DNA of 64,000 nucleotides. Source: Cristatella mucedo (Eukaryota > Bryozoa > Phylactolaemata > Cristatellidae). The position numbers were made by a program, and so were the translations under genes. Positions 13,801 through 23,688 of the stretch are shown piece after piece; position 1 is the stretch's first letter, and the number at the start of each line of letters is the position of its first letter. Location: positions 962,001 through 1,026,000 of the forward strand of contig WPIO01000097.1 of NCBI GenBank assembly GCA_009760855.2. Reading direction: 5' to 3'. The notes under the pieces were generated by a model. It saw only the letters and a program-made list of their open reading frames with translations. It searched no databases and was not told the DNA's origin.

Positions 13801-14973
13801 ATGATGACTTAGCCCAGGCATAGTGCATTAACCTTTGCTTGAATATCAAAATTATGGATCGCAAGAAAGTCTTATTGCAAGAGTTAATAGTTGGCTATAG
13901 CAATAGAGTTGGTAGGCACTTAACAGCCTCGGAGCCGAAAGTTAAAGTTTGCATATAGCGGGTGGCTGGTGCTTTCCGAGGAAACGAAGCTGGGTCGTAA
14001 GCTACGAAAGCATTGTATTGCCTTCATGGATCCTATGAGGGCTTTCATCTTCTGCATTGCTGCATACAATCTCCAATGAGCCACACAACTTCAACGAACT
14101 GCATCTGCGTCGTAAAAACTTAGAAAAAATAAATCGCGGCAAGACAATGATAGGCTATATATTCGTGGGCTCTTCGTACTGTATCTGGCGGCAGCCTCGC
14201 CTTCGTAGTGGTATGGACGTGCATCTTGTGAGCACCAAGTGCGCAAGACCAAGTTACCGAAAACGTCAATGCCTATAACCAAGTCTGAGACAACATATTT
14301 GCGAGTATCCTAGCTGGTATACACAGCGACATTCCGAGAGGCCGTAAGTGGGCGACACAATGGAAGACGGCTAGACAGGGGTGAGCAGGAGCAAGTGCCA
14401 TAATAATAATAATACATTTGATAAAACGCCCTCGGAGAACTTAATCTCTTTCTAGGCACCTTACATTTGCTGCAAAGGAAGCACGATCGAATGGTTATTG
14501 GTAGCTTGCTCAGTAAAAAACAAGAATAACATGGTTAGGGGTAACATGTACAGGGTCAGCATGCAAGTGTGGTTAGTAGCAGCATGCACAGTCTCAGCAC
14601 GCATAAGCACATAAAGGACCAATCACAGAGACCCACTAAATGCTGTCATAAATAGATGCGTTTTTAGCATTTTTTTAATGTGGCCAAGTCAGGAGATGTC
14701 ATGACGGAAGTCGGGAGTGAGTTCCAGGCTTGGGGAGCATATACAGAATAATAAAAAGTTAGAATTTCCAAATCCTACCAATAAAAATCCTACTAATTTA
14801 GCCTTTGCTGTGTGCAGCGAGGTTATACGCTCAGTACGTTTGTGGCCGAAGCATCCCAGCACCGGTAGCGAAGGACGCTGGCAGTCTGGAATAGGGAAAC
14901 ACACCTTTCCAGCTGCAATAGCTGTTTGAATCGCCGCATCGTAGAATTCAACTGTTTCTTGGCTGGCATTCAT
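4701..14973 (-). CDS. IMPA1: Inositol monophosphatase (IMPA-like), 8 exons, complete
   Basis: This gene encodes a cytosolic Mg-dependent phosphatase that hydrolyses inositol monophosphates to free inositol, feeding phosphoinositide resynthesis. Coding exons, in transcript order on the minus strand, are 14973-14905, 13599-13466, 11561-11457, 11374-11329, 8954-8846, 7403-7298, 5687-5536 and 4807-4701. All introns are GT-AG and all phases join, giving 828 nt and 275 aa against about 277 aa for animal IMPA1. Visible signatures are GEES (about 71-74, metal-binding Glu72), [12 protein letters not shown] (89-100, Asp92 and Asp95) and HCWDIAAGG (218-226, Asp221). These are the two family signatures with every metal ligand present. 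The start is the ATG at 14973; the next in-frame start-like codon upstream is only a GTG. The C-terminal 34 residues after [10 protein letters not shown] are divergent. IMPA1 and IMPA2 cannot be separated for an invertebrate. The introns contain antisense L2 pieces. The gene is oriented divergently from NPHP3, about 11 kb away. Confidence 0.93.
5062..5288 (+). mobile_element. L2-like LINE 3' UTR fragment (in IMPA intron 7)
   Basis: This copy contains only the 3' UTR: repeated GCATGCTGACACTGTGCATG-type units, then AAAGTGCCTAGAAAGAGATT and the tail. It is antisense to IMPA. Confidence 0.85.
5536..5687 (-). CDS. IMPA1: IMPA exon 7 (second signature)
   Basis: This exon encodes [20 protein letters not shown], then [20 protein letters not shown]. 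It is the second family signature, with Asp221 as third metal ligand. The acceptor is tcgtccag and the donor is GAAG|gtagga. Confidence 0.96.
5937..6680 (+). mobile_element. L2-like LINE 3' fragment (in IMPA intron 6)
   Basis: The copy begins at the D-D-H-I-S segment after the RT domain. It runs through [20 protein letters not shown] and the 3' UTR and ends with an A-T-T tail. One long frame remains open for about 150 codons. It is antisense to IMPA. Confidence 0.88.
7069..7284 (+). CDS. Small plus-strand ORF nested in IMPA intron 6 (unknown)
   Basis: This is an uninterrupted 71-codon ORF with a good start context (ggccATGg). Its TAA overlaps an AATAAA at about 7280, and it ends 14 bp from the end of IMPA exon 6 on the other strand. 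The middle ([16 protein letters not shown], then [16 protein letters not shown]) predicts an amphipathic helix. I do not recognise the family. It could be an intronless retrocopy, the last exon of a small antisense gene, or chance. Confidence 0.22.
   Translation: MVRSHREHCTSRDTSEQLLQALASALKDLLQPQLGHMLRMLKAVEAAETKLETGASTSLHSDQHYRGTKDK
7298..7403 (-). CDS. IMPA1: IMPA exon 6
   Basis: This exon encodes [16 protein letters not shown], then [11 protein letters not shown], matching the family segment that ends H-G-I-R. The acceptor is ttcttttag and the donor is GG|gtatgt. Confidence 0.92.
7522..7551 (+). repeat. (CA)15 microsatellite
   Basis: Pure CA units in IMPA intron 5. Confidence 0.97.
7716..7807. 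repeat. Interspersed repeat C, copy 1
   Basis: AATGTATCTCCGTCAGTAAC, then AAAGTCATAAAGACCATGTG and GGAGAGTTTTGTATAGCGCA are shared with 45.66 kb and, in part, 57.02 kb. It lies in IMPA intron 5. The class is unknown. Confidence 0.75.
8846..8954 (-). CDS. IMPA1: IMPA exon 5
   Basis: This exon encodes [17 protein letters not shown], then [11 protein letters not shown], the family's G-x-V-Y-x-P ... G-x-G-A-x-x-N-G block. The acceptor is atattacag and the donor is GAAG|gtatgg, phase 1. Confidence 0.94.
9094..9122. repeat. Perfect inverted repeat, 14-bp arms, 1-nt loop
   Basis: GTCGTGCCTGGCTC at 9094-9107, T, then the exact complement at 9109-9122. It lies in IMPA intron 4, about 140 bp upstream of exon 5. 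Confidence 0.95.
9135..11328. other. IMPA intron 4 interior
   Basis: Apart from the 54-bp tandem duplication this is AT-rich single-copy-looking sequence. A missing 46-nt exon was looked for here and found at its upstream (high-coordinate) end. Confidence 0.7.
9327..9445 (+). repeat. Tandem 54-bp duplication, tRNA-like
   Basis: TGGTTAGCACAGCTTCGACA (from 9327) recurs with changes as TGGTTAGCATAGCTAAGACA (from 9381). Both are followed by TCTCGGG, GGCAAGATCC and a G-rich stretch. The opening resembles a tRNA A-box. It lies in IMPA intron 4. Confidence 0.7.
11329..11374 (-). CDS. IMPA1: IMPA exon 4 (46-nt micro-exon)
   Basis: This short exon encodes the glycine split codon and [15 protein letters not shown], the strand after N-F-V-H in the family (usual pattern F-P-x-x-x-V-S-I-G). 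The acceptor is ctattgcag and the donor is AAG|gttagt. Intron 3 is only 82 bp. Without this exon the protein would lack 15 residues and shift frame. Confidence 0.92.
11457..11561 (-). CDS. IMPA1: IMPA exon 3 (metal-binding core)
   Basis: This exon carries FIGEES and [14 protein letters not shown], the first family signature with Glu72, Asp92 and Asp95. The acceptor is gcctgtag and the donor is GG|gtaagt. The codon splits AG|C and GG|G join correctly to exons 2 and 4. Confidence 0.96.
11908..11952 (+). repeat. ACTAT short tandem repeat
   Basis: Units of ACTAT and ACAAT in IMPA intron 2. Confidence 0.8.
12021..12150 (-). mobile_element. tRNA-headed SINE with L2-like tail (family A)
   Basis: On the minus strand, an A-box-like TTTGGCTCATGAGTGAGG is followed by a B-box-like TTGGCTCGAGCCC. 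Then comes ATATGTAAAGCACCTGAGTA, which parallels the LINE hairpin. It lies in IMPA intron 2. Confidence 0.7.
12151..13465. other. IMPA intron 2 interior
   Basis: Short frames on both strands have no family resemblance. No further exon is needed, because exons 2 and 3 join in phase. Confidence 0.65.
13466..13599 (-). CDS. IMPA1: IMPA exon 2
   Basis: The acceptor is cctttgcag. The exon encodes IARQGAEAS, then [13 protein letters not shown] and LKEKFPSH. These correspond to the family's D-L-V-T-x-x-D block and the K-x-K-Y/F-P-x-H segment before the GEE motif. The donor is AG|gtatgt, phase 2. Confidence 0.92.
14401..14746 (-). mobile_element. L2-like LINE 3' end (in IMPA intron 1)
   Basis: The reverse-strand tail (ataataataataatac) is followed by the complement of the hairpin and of the 3' UTR. 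The copy breaks off at the K-A-W-N-S segment near 14746, about 160 bp from IMPA exon 1. It is co-oriented with IMPA. Confidence 0.85.
14905..14973 (-). CDS. IMPA1: IMPA exon 1 (start codon)
   Basis: This exon encodes 23 residues beginning [16 protein letters not shown], which match the N-terminal helix of inositol monophosphatases (pattern D-x-A-x-x-x-A). The donor follows GGAAAG as gtgtgt, phase 0. Any 5' UTR or upstream non-coding exon was not identified. Confidence 0.8.
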
Positions 14974-15326
14974 GTCGTACACTTGCTTTAAGAGCTTGCA
15001 CCACGTTTAAGGGTCAAGCGCTGCGGACGTAAATGTACCGAGCAGACCGCCTACACAGCTACAGGGGCTGTACAAGTAGTCATCGGCCTTGGCCCCAGCG
15101 ATAGGCCTTGACATTGTGTTTGGTCTCGCCTGTGGAGTTATTCTTCTTGCTCGAAATGGATTATGGCGTTCTTGAACTGTATATTTTGTCTCGCAGTCTA
15201 GCGATTCCGAATCTAATCTTTAAAAAAACGGAGCGCTTAAAATTTGCTAGATCTCACCAGCCGCGTGACAGAACGCTTGTGGAGCCAGCGCCCCGAAGCA
15301 CGACCACCGATTAGTGAAAGCAACAC

Positions 15327-15330
15327 CAAT

Positions 15331-15367
<37 letters not shown>

Positions 15368-15780
15368 ATTTGATAAAGCCCCCTAAGAGAACTCAATCTC
15401 TTTATAGGCACTTTAAAATTGCTGTAAAGGAAACACGATTGAATCGTTAGCGGTAGCGGGCTGAATAAACAAGAATAATATGGTTAGGGGGTGACATGCA
15501 CACGGTAAGCATGCAAGTATGGATAGTGGCAGCAAGCACAGTGTCAGCACGCATAAGCTTTATAAAGGATGAATCACGTGGGCCCACTAAATTCTGTGAT
15601 AAATAGATGCATTTTAGTTCCTTTTAAATATGGACAACTCGGGAGATGTCCTGACGAAAGTCGGGAGTGAGTTCCGGGCTTTAGGAGCTTTCGACCTAAA
15701 GGCACGGTATCCAAAGGATTTAAGATTTGTACGAGGTATGGGTAAGCAGTTAAATTCCGAAAATCGGATGCTTAACCTGG
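15327..15780 (-). mobile_element. L2-like LINE 3' end with long (ATT) tail
   Basis: (AAT)13 at 15328-15366 marks the poly-ATT tail on the minus strand. The 3' UTR and the coding end follow (RFSEFNCLPIPRTNLKSFGY on the minus strand). It lies just upstream of the IMPA start. Confidence 0.87.
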
Positions 15781-15997
15781 TGATACACAGGTATGCCAAC
15801 GATAGCAGAGCAAAACATAAATTAATGACTCTCATACACAAATAATAAAGATAGTAAGTCCATACGTTTTCTGACTCTATATTTCGCAAAGCAAACGCTT
15901 CGTCTTTGCAAACAGGACGCTTAATGATGCCTTGCTTAAATGCAGCAATACTTCAACTATCAAAGATAGTGATTGATAGTGATTGATTGATAGTGAT

Positions 15998-16800
15998 TAC
16001 TAATAATAATAATAATTCACTTGATAAAGCGCCCTCAGAGAACTTAATCTCTTTCTAGGCGCTTTAAATTTGTTGCAAAGTGATATGCAATACAATAGTA
16101 AGTAAAATCATGCTTGAAAAACAAACAAATGAATAATATGGTTAGGGGTGACATGCACAGGGTCAGCATGCAAATGTGGTTAGTGGCAGCATGCACAGTG
16201 TCAGCAAGCATAAGCACATCAAGGACGAATCACAGGGACCCACTAAATGCTGTCCTAAATAGGTGTTTTTTTAAGTTTCTTTTAAATGTGGTCAGGTCAG
16301 GGGATGTTCTGACGCAGGTCGGGAGGGAGTTCCAGGCTTTGGGAGCATACGAGCTAAATGCACGGTCTCCAAAGGATTTAAGGTTTGTACGAGGTATTTC
16401 TAGACTGTTGGATTCCGAAAAGCGAGTGGTACGATGCTTGGCCTGATGGGGTAGTATATCTGAAAGATAGGCTGGAGCCATAGAATGAAGGGACCTAAAA
16501 GTGAGCGACAAAACCTTGAAGTCAATCAGTTGCCTCACTGGTAGCCAGTGCAGGTCGGCGAGAAGTGGAGTAAGTGGCAACTGCGACGCTCACGACAGAC
16601 AAGCCTAGCTGCAGAGTTTTGCACCAGCTGCAATCGTCTGATCGCACATGCTGGTAGGCCAGTAAGCAGTGAGTTGCAGAAGTCGAGACGGGATGTCACG
16701 AATGCATGGACCAACTTGGACGTGGTATCCTTATCCAAACAAGCCCGAATTTTAGCAATGTTATGAAGCTGATTGATGTGGCTCTTAATCAATCATCCTA
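15998..16800 (-). mobile_element. L2-like LINE 3' fragment, relatively young
   Basis: The minus strand encodes KIRACLDKDTTSKLVHAFVT, then SLHSMAPAYLSDILPHQAKH and the terminal K-R-N-L-K-K-H-L-F-R-T-A-F-S-G-S-L end, in two long open stretches. The tail hairpin and an ATT repeat lie at the low-coordinate end. Its good coding condition suggests recent insertion. Confidence 0.9.
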
Positions 16801-17571
16801 TTTCATGAGACGCTAATCCAGGCAGCCATAGCAGAGAGGTTATTTTAATACCGACATGGATTTTAATGCCACGGATCCTTCCTTATGTTTACGGTATTTC
16901 CGTGGTATTTTAGGATATGCCTAGATAGTAACTATGGCGTTCGTACGTACGTACGTAGAAGAGTTACACGTCTAGCAAGTGAGTATGAGTTTACGTACCA
17001 GTACATTTTCACGTGTAGCCCTAGTTTTTGCTTTGCCAGGAGTTGCTGCGCTCGCTCTTCGCCTAAGGACACGACTTACCCAGTTCTAGGACCGCCAACT
17101 GCAGGGTTCAGCAGCTTCGTCCTGTGCTGCCGACAGCTCGCACTGCCGACAAATCGACGGGTCGTGTTGCGTCACCACCATCCCCTCCCCTTTCTACTAG
17201 TCTGCCGGGCCGTGCGAACGCTTTCCTCTCCTCCCTTCCTTCTTCAACAGAGTTGCAGTGTTACAAGCAGGGTGTGGTTGCTTCCACACTCGGAACGAAC
17301 TAGGCCGAAAACGCAGCGCTCGTAACGGCGCTAATAGCAGCCGATGCGCAACTAATAACTGCAAAGCCCTGAGCCTTGGAATCTCGTCTAGTGACTAATC
17401 GGTGCTGCACTAACGCACGTCGGTATGCCGACAGTAGCGGAACACGGCGGAACAAGTCAACATCCATAGTACAGAGAAGTCTATTTCACAGCGGCGTACA
17501 GTTATGAGGGAATTTCAAGAAAATATCTATATACATATAATTAGTTCCAACAATCGACAATTTATTCAGGA

Positions 17572-17862
17572 TACCTTTAAAAAGAACTTAAAAAACATCT
17601 ATTTAGGGCAGAATTTAGCGGATCCCTGTGATTCGTCCTTCTAGTGCTTACGCGTGCTGACAGTTCGCATGCTGCCACTAACCACATTTGCATTCTGACC
17701 TTGTGCATGTCACCCCTAACCATGTTACTCATGTTACATATCAAGTATGATATTACTCACGATTTAATCGCGTTTCTCTTTGCAGCAAATGTAAAGCGCC
17801 TAGAAAGAGATTGAGTTCTCTGAGGGTGCTTCATCAAGTGCATTATTATTATTATTATTATA
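17572..17862 (+). mobile_element. L2-like LINE 3' end
   Basis: The copy starts at the FKKNLKNIYLG-like coding end, then has the 3' UTR, the hairpin AAAGCGCCTAGAAAGAGATT and an ATT tail. Confidence 0.87.
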
Positions 17863-20800
17863 TCTTTCAAAAGACATGATGACACGTTAGAAATGGGATC
17901 AGAAGTTCTGGCGACACTTTCACACTTTGAGGCGACACTTTGAGAATAAATGATCATGCAAACCAGGTCTAATCCGGATGTAAACCGGAAAAATATCAAG
18001 ACATGAAAAATGTATCAACCTCGGCATCGTATGTGACTTGCATGCATTCCAACTTGTGGAGTCTTTGTAGATCAAGAAACATATGTGAAGCTTTTTGAGG
18101 TGCCTTCTTGTGACTTTTATACAGCTTCATTTACACTATAGCTTTGTGCCTTGTAAGAGACATGCCTAAGCCAATATTTCACGGACCAGACTTTTCGCGT
18201 CCTCAGGTCCTCGATGGACAAAAGTGAATTAATTGTTCAATTCTCTCGCTTAAAGACTGCTGGTGACAGACGCCTTCGCTCTGTACGTCATAGAGAGTGA
18301 AACTCGCTTCATAATTCTTATGCAACGACATCTGTTCTTATGCTTCCAACTCGGGCGAAACCTTTCTAGCCGCTATGAGTTTTCAGTTATGCAGGACACA
18401 CATCCTCGACTGCCGTCCGAGCTCAGCCATGCTACTCACTTTCTCTTTGTTAAATGCCATGAAGTCTGTTGGCAACCGTATGTGAACCGAAAGCCGTTTA
18501 GGCTTTCAGTACTCTCCAGCGTACCACTTGTATTCACGGTGTGGCTTTGTGGAGTCACAGACAGAGATACGTTACAACAGAGTCGGCAGACGGCTGCTCT
18601 TTTAATTTGCCTTGACGGCGGACGAATGATTATTGTTTATTCACGAATCAATTTTGCTCAGAAATCTAAAAGATAAGCGAAAATACTGAATTGCGAATAG
18701 TCCAGCTAAAGCAAAAATAGACTATAACACACAGTTAGAATAGACGCCAATTAATCCAATGAGTCGAGACTAACCGGCGTATGTTTGGTTAAAAGTTACG
18801 GCTTACCAACTTAAAGGAAGCCTGCGAAGTTTGTGGATCGGCCATATTTTATCGCGTCCTTGCAAATGGACCTGCCGCAGGCAAAATGAGGTCGTTGAGT
18901 CGATCAGGATGGATCCGGCTACGGATGGATCTGGTTTTGAAGCTGTGTTGGCCTGCGGCTTAAATTTCAGATTGCCAATTAAATTTCTTGCTAACCAAAA
19001 AGAACACAGGATTTTAGGATAAAGTATCATTTATGAATCGATTGATAACTTAAAAATCCTGGTCCTTCAGTCGGTGATAACACGTTACAAGTATAGCTGC
19101 AGTTGAGCATTTATGTACATCGCCTATTTCTGCTCTCGCTATGGGCATAAACATGAACCTTCCTTTTCATGGAATCTTCCATCTATTTATGAAATGTCAA
19201 AACGAGTGCAAAGTTTGGTGATACGGTGAGGTTTGACATTTAAATATGTCTAAAGGCCTTTTTAATTAGTGCGTGTGTCGGCAATTGTACGCAGTCAGAA
19301 GCCGTACATTGAGGATATCAAGGTCAAATCCCGCACTCGTTTGGCAAATGGCAATGGCACTGGAGATCAGTAAAAGTAAATAGTACTGATCGAGTTTTTG
19401 AGGCCCACCTATGTCTCGAGCTTTTCACTTTAGAAATATGGGTCACGCCACGGCCCTCTAATTTTATTACATTGTTGCTATTGTGAACTTCGACGATTCA
19501 TGAGCTAATAACTTCAAAAACTGTACTAACCAATTCATCTCTTGGCTGGCTTTCAATAATCGTTGCACCCAATGCAGGTCCTTTAGAAATTGCTTCACCT
19601 GGAGTTTGACTATTTAGAAAACGCAGCAAGTTTTACTTCGTTACGAGTTTCTGAAGGATTGCCGCTCTCTCTCGTTGAGCAGTGAATAAAAGCCAGAAAG
19701 TCAGGCGGCTTCCCCTAAACAACAAAGGTGGGTAATGACTACAAGTCAGTTAGAATTCAGACTCACAGACTCGCTGTTCCTGTCCGCTGCCCCAATGATT
19801 TGAGATGTGTCATTAGTTTATCAAAGTGTCTTTTCTGGAATTCCCTATCAGAGCATCGCGTTCTTACTGCACACATATTTCTCAAATAATTCTAGTTTCT
19901 CTGAATCCTCAAAATAAATAAATAATATAATAGTTGGAAAGAAATAAGAGTGTTCACGCTCAGCTTACATTGCCTGAAAACCAGCGTGGATGTTCACACA
20001 TTTGTGCACTGAGCAGTTTCACATTTCAGACTTCAAAATGAATGGCTATTCTCCAGGGCTGGTGCTATACACATGTGGCCCCTCAGTTGTTTTGGAGTGT
20101 CCGTCCGTTCTACGTTAAGGGCATGCACTTGGCATGGGATTGATCTTGATTGCCACAGTGCTGTGTGCTACAGTCGACACACTTCGCGAATCAGTGCATC
20201 ACCTACGACTCGCTGCAGTCGCGTTTCGAGGAGTCTGCATTCACCGGTGTCTGTGATCCATTTGCAAAGGCAATCAGCCATTACATAGGCCGCTCTTGCG
20301 GCTAAGTACGTGAGTTCAGGTGCATCCACACGACGTTTGTAACACTAGGCTGGCTTCTGAGATAAGCCTTTAAGGGTTATTAATTGTTCTACGGAGAGAC
20401 ACTAAGTATTCGTCTGAGGGAGCTTAGGGCTCCAATAGGTAACGTTGTAACGCGGACCAGGGGATACGGCATATCTTGCTTGATCTCCCTGTCCTAGCTA
20501 CGCTGGCTCAAAGCCGCACGGCTGTCGAAAGGCTAGCACCAGAGGTCCGATCGTTTTGTTTATCTCTGTATAGCAAACACGATCGAATGCGCCAGCAATG
20601 TCAAGGAACTAAGCAGTACTAGTGGGGAACCGTAGGCACATCGTGGCTACAATGGAACGCGGAGTAACAACGATTCAGGCACAGCGAATGCGAATGGCGA
20701 ACCTCGGCTGCAGCAATCTTTGACGGTGACCCGCGGTGCTGTCCCGGAATATGAGCAAACTAACGCCGAAAGTAAGCGTGACTGCATAATGGGGACTCGC

Positions 20801-22079
20801 TCAAGGAAGCGCGTCTCAACTTACCGAGGGCTCGAGCCTAGAGGGAGCCTACGAACAACATCCCACGTGGGACGTGGAATAACGCGAGCTCTAAAGTCCC
20901 TGGGTAGCCGGTTTCTCGAGTCGTTCCTCCGAGCTCCGTCGTCCATGAAGGCCAGCACTCAAGCGTTCAGGATTCGAGTAATCAGTGACGGGGACCGCTC
21001 CACGCGCAAGACCACCTTCGACATCACTCGGTATTCTTAACCTACTGCTAAAGTCCAATGGCGTCATCGCCCATCGTTCTCCGAGTTAAAAAGGAAAGGC
21101 TTGGCTTCGAGGGTATATAGCATACGTACTTTCTTGTACATATATATGCCTGCTGTGCACTTAGTACTGTGGCTCTCGGCACTGTTCGTTTTGGAGTCAC
21201 AGGTGCCTTGGCAGCTTTCGCTTTTATGTGTCCACTAAGTGGATTCACCTTTGCGATACAACTGAGCACAACTGAGCAGGGCGCAACTTTTCGGGACGCA
21301 ACAGTGCGCCTCTGCATTCGTCTCATGCGCGATCATCACGAGACATCACGAGACACTCTAGCATTTGAACAAGTAGGGAACTAGACTTTCATACGCAGTA
21401 TTAACCTAGGTATTGACTGCATCGATCCACTACGGTCCGTCGAACGCATGCATTTGCGGAACACTTCGACTAGGTGGTATGCTGACTAGAAGAAATTGTT
21501 ATGAGATACATTTTAATGGTAAATATAATTAATTCATTTTATACAAATACAAATGAATTATATTTACTGTTGAAATATGTCAGCCGCCTTGTGACAATTT
21601 TTTCGCGGTCAAACATAACGCTCCTTAAGCTCTGCCCACTAACAAACCTCAAAAATTCCTGTAGAGGCCTTCAGCTACCGCGGCTTGGACGCAGGCCGCA
21701 GGAACTGACCGGTATTGTCCTCCGCTAACCGCCCGTTGAACAGCGGTTGGATGTAGCTTACGAACGGGCCGGTGCGTAGGCGCGGTCCGTCAGCCCGCCA
21801 CTGAATAGCGGCGACTGATTACGGAGGCAGAACGGGAGAGGCGGAAAGAGAGACGCCGGTCTGAGCGGCTGCGTGCTGGCGAGCTGCGAGCCGTCTCGGG
21901 GAGATGATACACGCCTTCTAAATCACCGCGGTGCTTCCGTGTCGTTGCTTTGTGAATCGTCGCTTTCATTTTAAATACATGTATTCATACGCATCAAAAG
22001 CCCGTATACCGACTTACATTACGACATCCAACGACGTCTCACCAGTTAGTCTCTCTCAATCATTTTTTTTTAGTTCTTC
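17863..22079. other. Intergenic, no gene seen
   Basis: The longest frames (for example plus strand 18263-18676 and 20720-21040) lack any recognisable motif, good start context or splice partners. I treat them as chance. Confidence 0.55.
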
Positions 22080-22206
22080 AAGGGAAAGTATGCTTCCTTT
22101 ACAGCGTACGTAAAATTCCTGGAAAGATATTTGGCTCTCTGGCGACGCTAAAAAAAATACCTTGCCATTCTTATTATTTATTCTTATTATATATTTATTA
22201 TTTCTT
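22080..22206 (+). mobile_element. Degenerate L2-like tail
   Basis: The sequence contains TGCTTCCTTTACAGC, then GTAAAATTCCTGGAAAGATA and TTGGCTCTCTGGCGACGCT, an eroded copy of the hairpin region. An AT-rich TTATT tail follows. Confidence 0.55.
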
Positions 22207-23348
22207 CTTATTGTTATAGCACAGGAACAAGCAAGAATAGGGACTGAAGAATCCACTCGAATGAACCAACTGACCCGGAAACTCGTGACATCTGGGTAGC
22301 CATATCCGAGGTCTTTATCAGGTATATAGATGAATACTGGCGGAAGCCAGACGAGGAACTTTGGGTGCCGGAGTAGGCTGCTCATCCGGCACCCGTATGT
22401 CTAGCCGTCCGAAATTGGCACCCGGACGCGGATGCGGACGCGTAGCCACTACCTATTAAAAATCCTCTATTGGAAAAGAAAAATCAAAACCTTATTAGTG
22501 GAAGTCGCTTCGTATGAGACTTCAATATATCTATAGACCAGCTCAACCAAACACAAGTGATAATTTTATAAACGTGATTTCTAATAGGAGCTATGTTACT
22601 GCAAACAAGCATGCAAGATGTATGCACGTTGGAAATTTTACTTCCTATTGGATAACACACTCCGACCATTTTTGGCTTTTACGTTGGTTTATTTATATTG
22701 TGAAATATTCTCAAAAAGTTGCCTACTGCGTTAGTCTAGACTTGATTTATGATTCGTTCCCTGCGTGTTACTAATATTTGTCTCGTGGGTATGAGGCTGG
22801 GGTCACTTCTTTAGGTAGTTGACCTGTATTTTTTTTTCTCAGCAAAACACTCGCTAACTTGGGCTGCATTGCTGCCGGTTAATCGTAAATATTTTGCAAT
22901 ACAGTCAGGTTAGGCGTAAATCCTAATTCTGCTTCGTTTCAGTTAATTCTTGGTGACCTTTGTATTGAAACAATGGCGTGCACCATCAGCCAGCTTATGA
23001 GTGCCTATACATTATTCGCAGGTTCTATTACAATGATTAGGAACCAGTAATGTCATTATCTGCGGTTAGGGGCACAATAAGCCCAGCTCTTGTAAACTAT
23101 CTTTTATAATTTAGTAATTTTATTAATTTTTAGCCATTTAATAATTCAATTTAGTAATAGATGCTTTGGGCTTCGAATGAATTGTATGTTATAACCGGTG
23201 CTGTACACTCATGTGCACGAGAAACACATGTACCTGTATACACACTACATACGCTGTACGCTCATGTCGGTGGCTTGGGAATAGACTGCTTTACGCTGCG
23301 GACTTGACGTATTAATTAAGGGCATTCGTCAATGCTGACGCAATCCGC

Positions 23349-23477
23349 TACCCATGATATTACTCACCATTCAATTGCATTTCCCTTCGCAGCAAATGTA
23401 AAGCGCCTAGAGAGAGAGATTGAGTTCTCTGAGGGCGCTTTATCAAGTGCATTATTATTATTTTTATTATTACCCTC
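23349..23477 (+). mobile_element. L2-like tail fragment
   Basis: This is a near-intact terminal 130 bp: TTCCCTTCGCAGCAAATG, the hairpin with a small GA expansion, then an ATT repeat. It is extremely 5'-truncated. Confidence 0.85.
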
Positions 23478-23662
23478 GGCACACCTGCGTGTATTGGTGC
23501 CGCAGCGACTCACTAGATTTGAGGCTCCCGATACACCGGTATTTGTCGCGAGTAGGCAAAGACTGGCACAATTTCTCGTGCTGCGTTTGCGGCCCCAGTA
23601 AATTGGTGCATGAGCCGCTGCTGCGCATTGGTAACGGCGTCTAATTACACGCGAAGAGCAGA

Positions 23663-23688
23663 CCTACGCCGCTCCTTAGCGGCGTAGG
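23663..23688. repeat. Perfect inverted repeat, 11-bp arms
   Basis: CCTACGCCGCT, loop CCTT, AGCGGCGTAGG. Confidence 0.9.

Noticed and set aside
18263-18676. 137-codon plus-strand frame
   Set aside because: It has no recognisable motif, no good ATG context and no splice partners; consistent with chance.
20720-21040. Arg/Thr-rich 106-codon frame
   Set aside because: It is low complexity in composition, with no homology recognised and no supporting gene structure.
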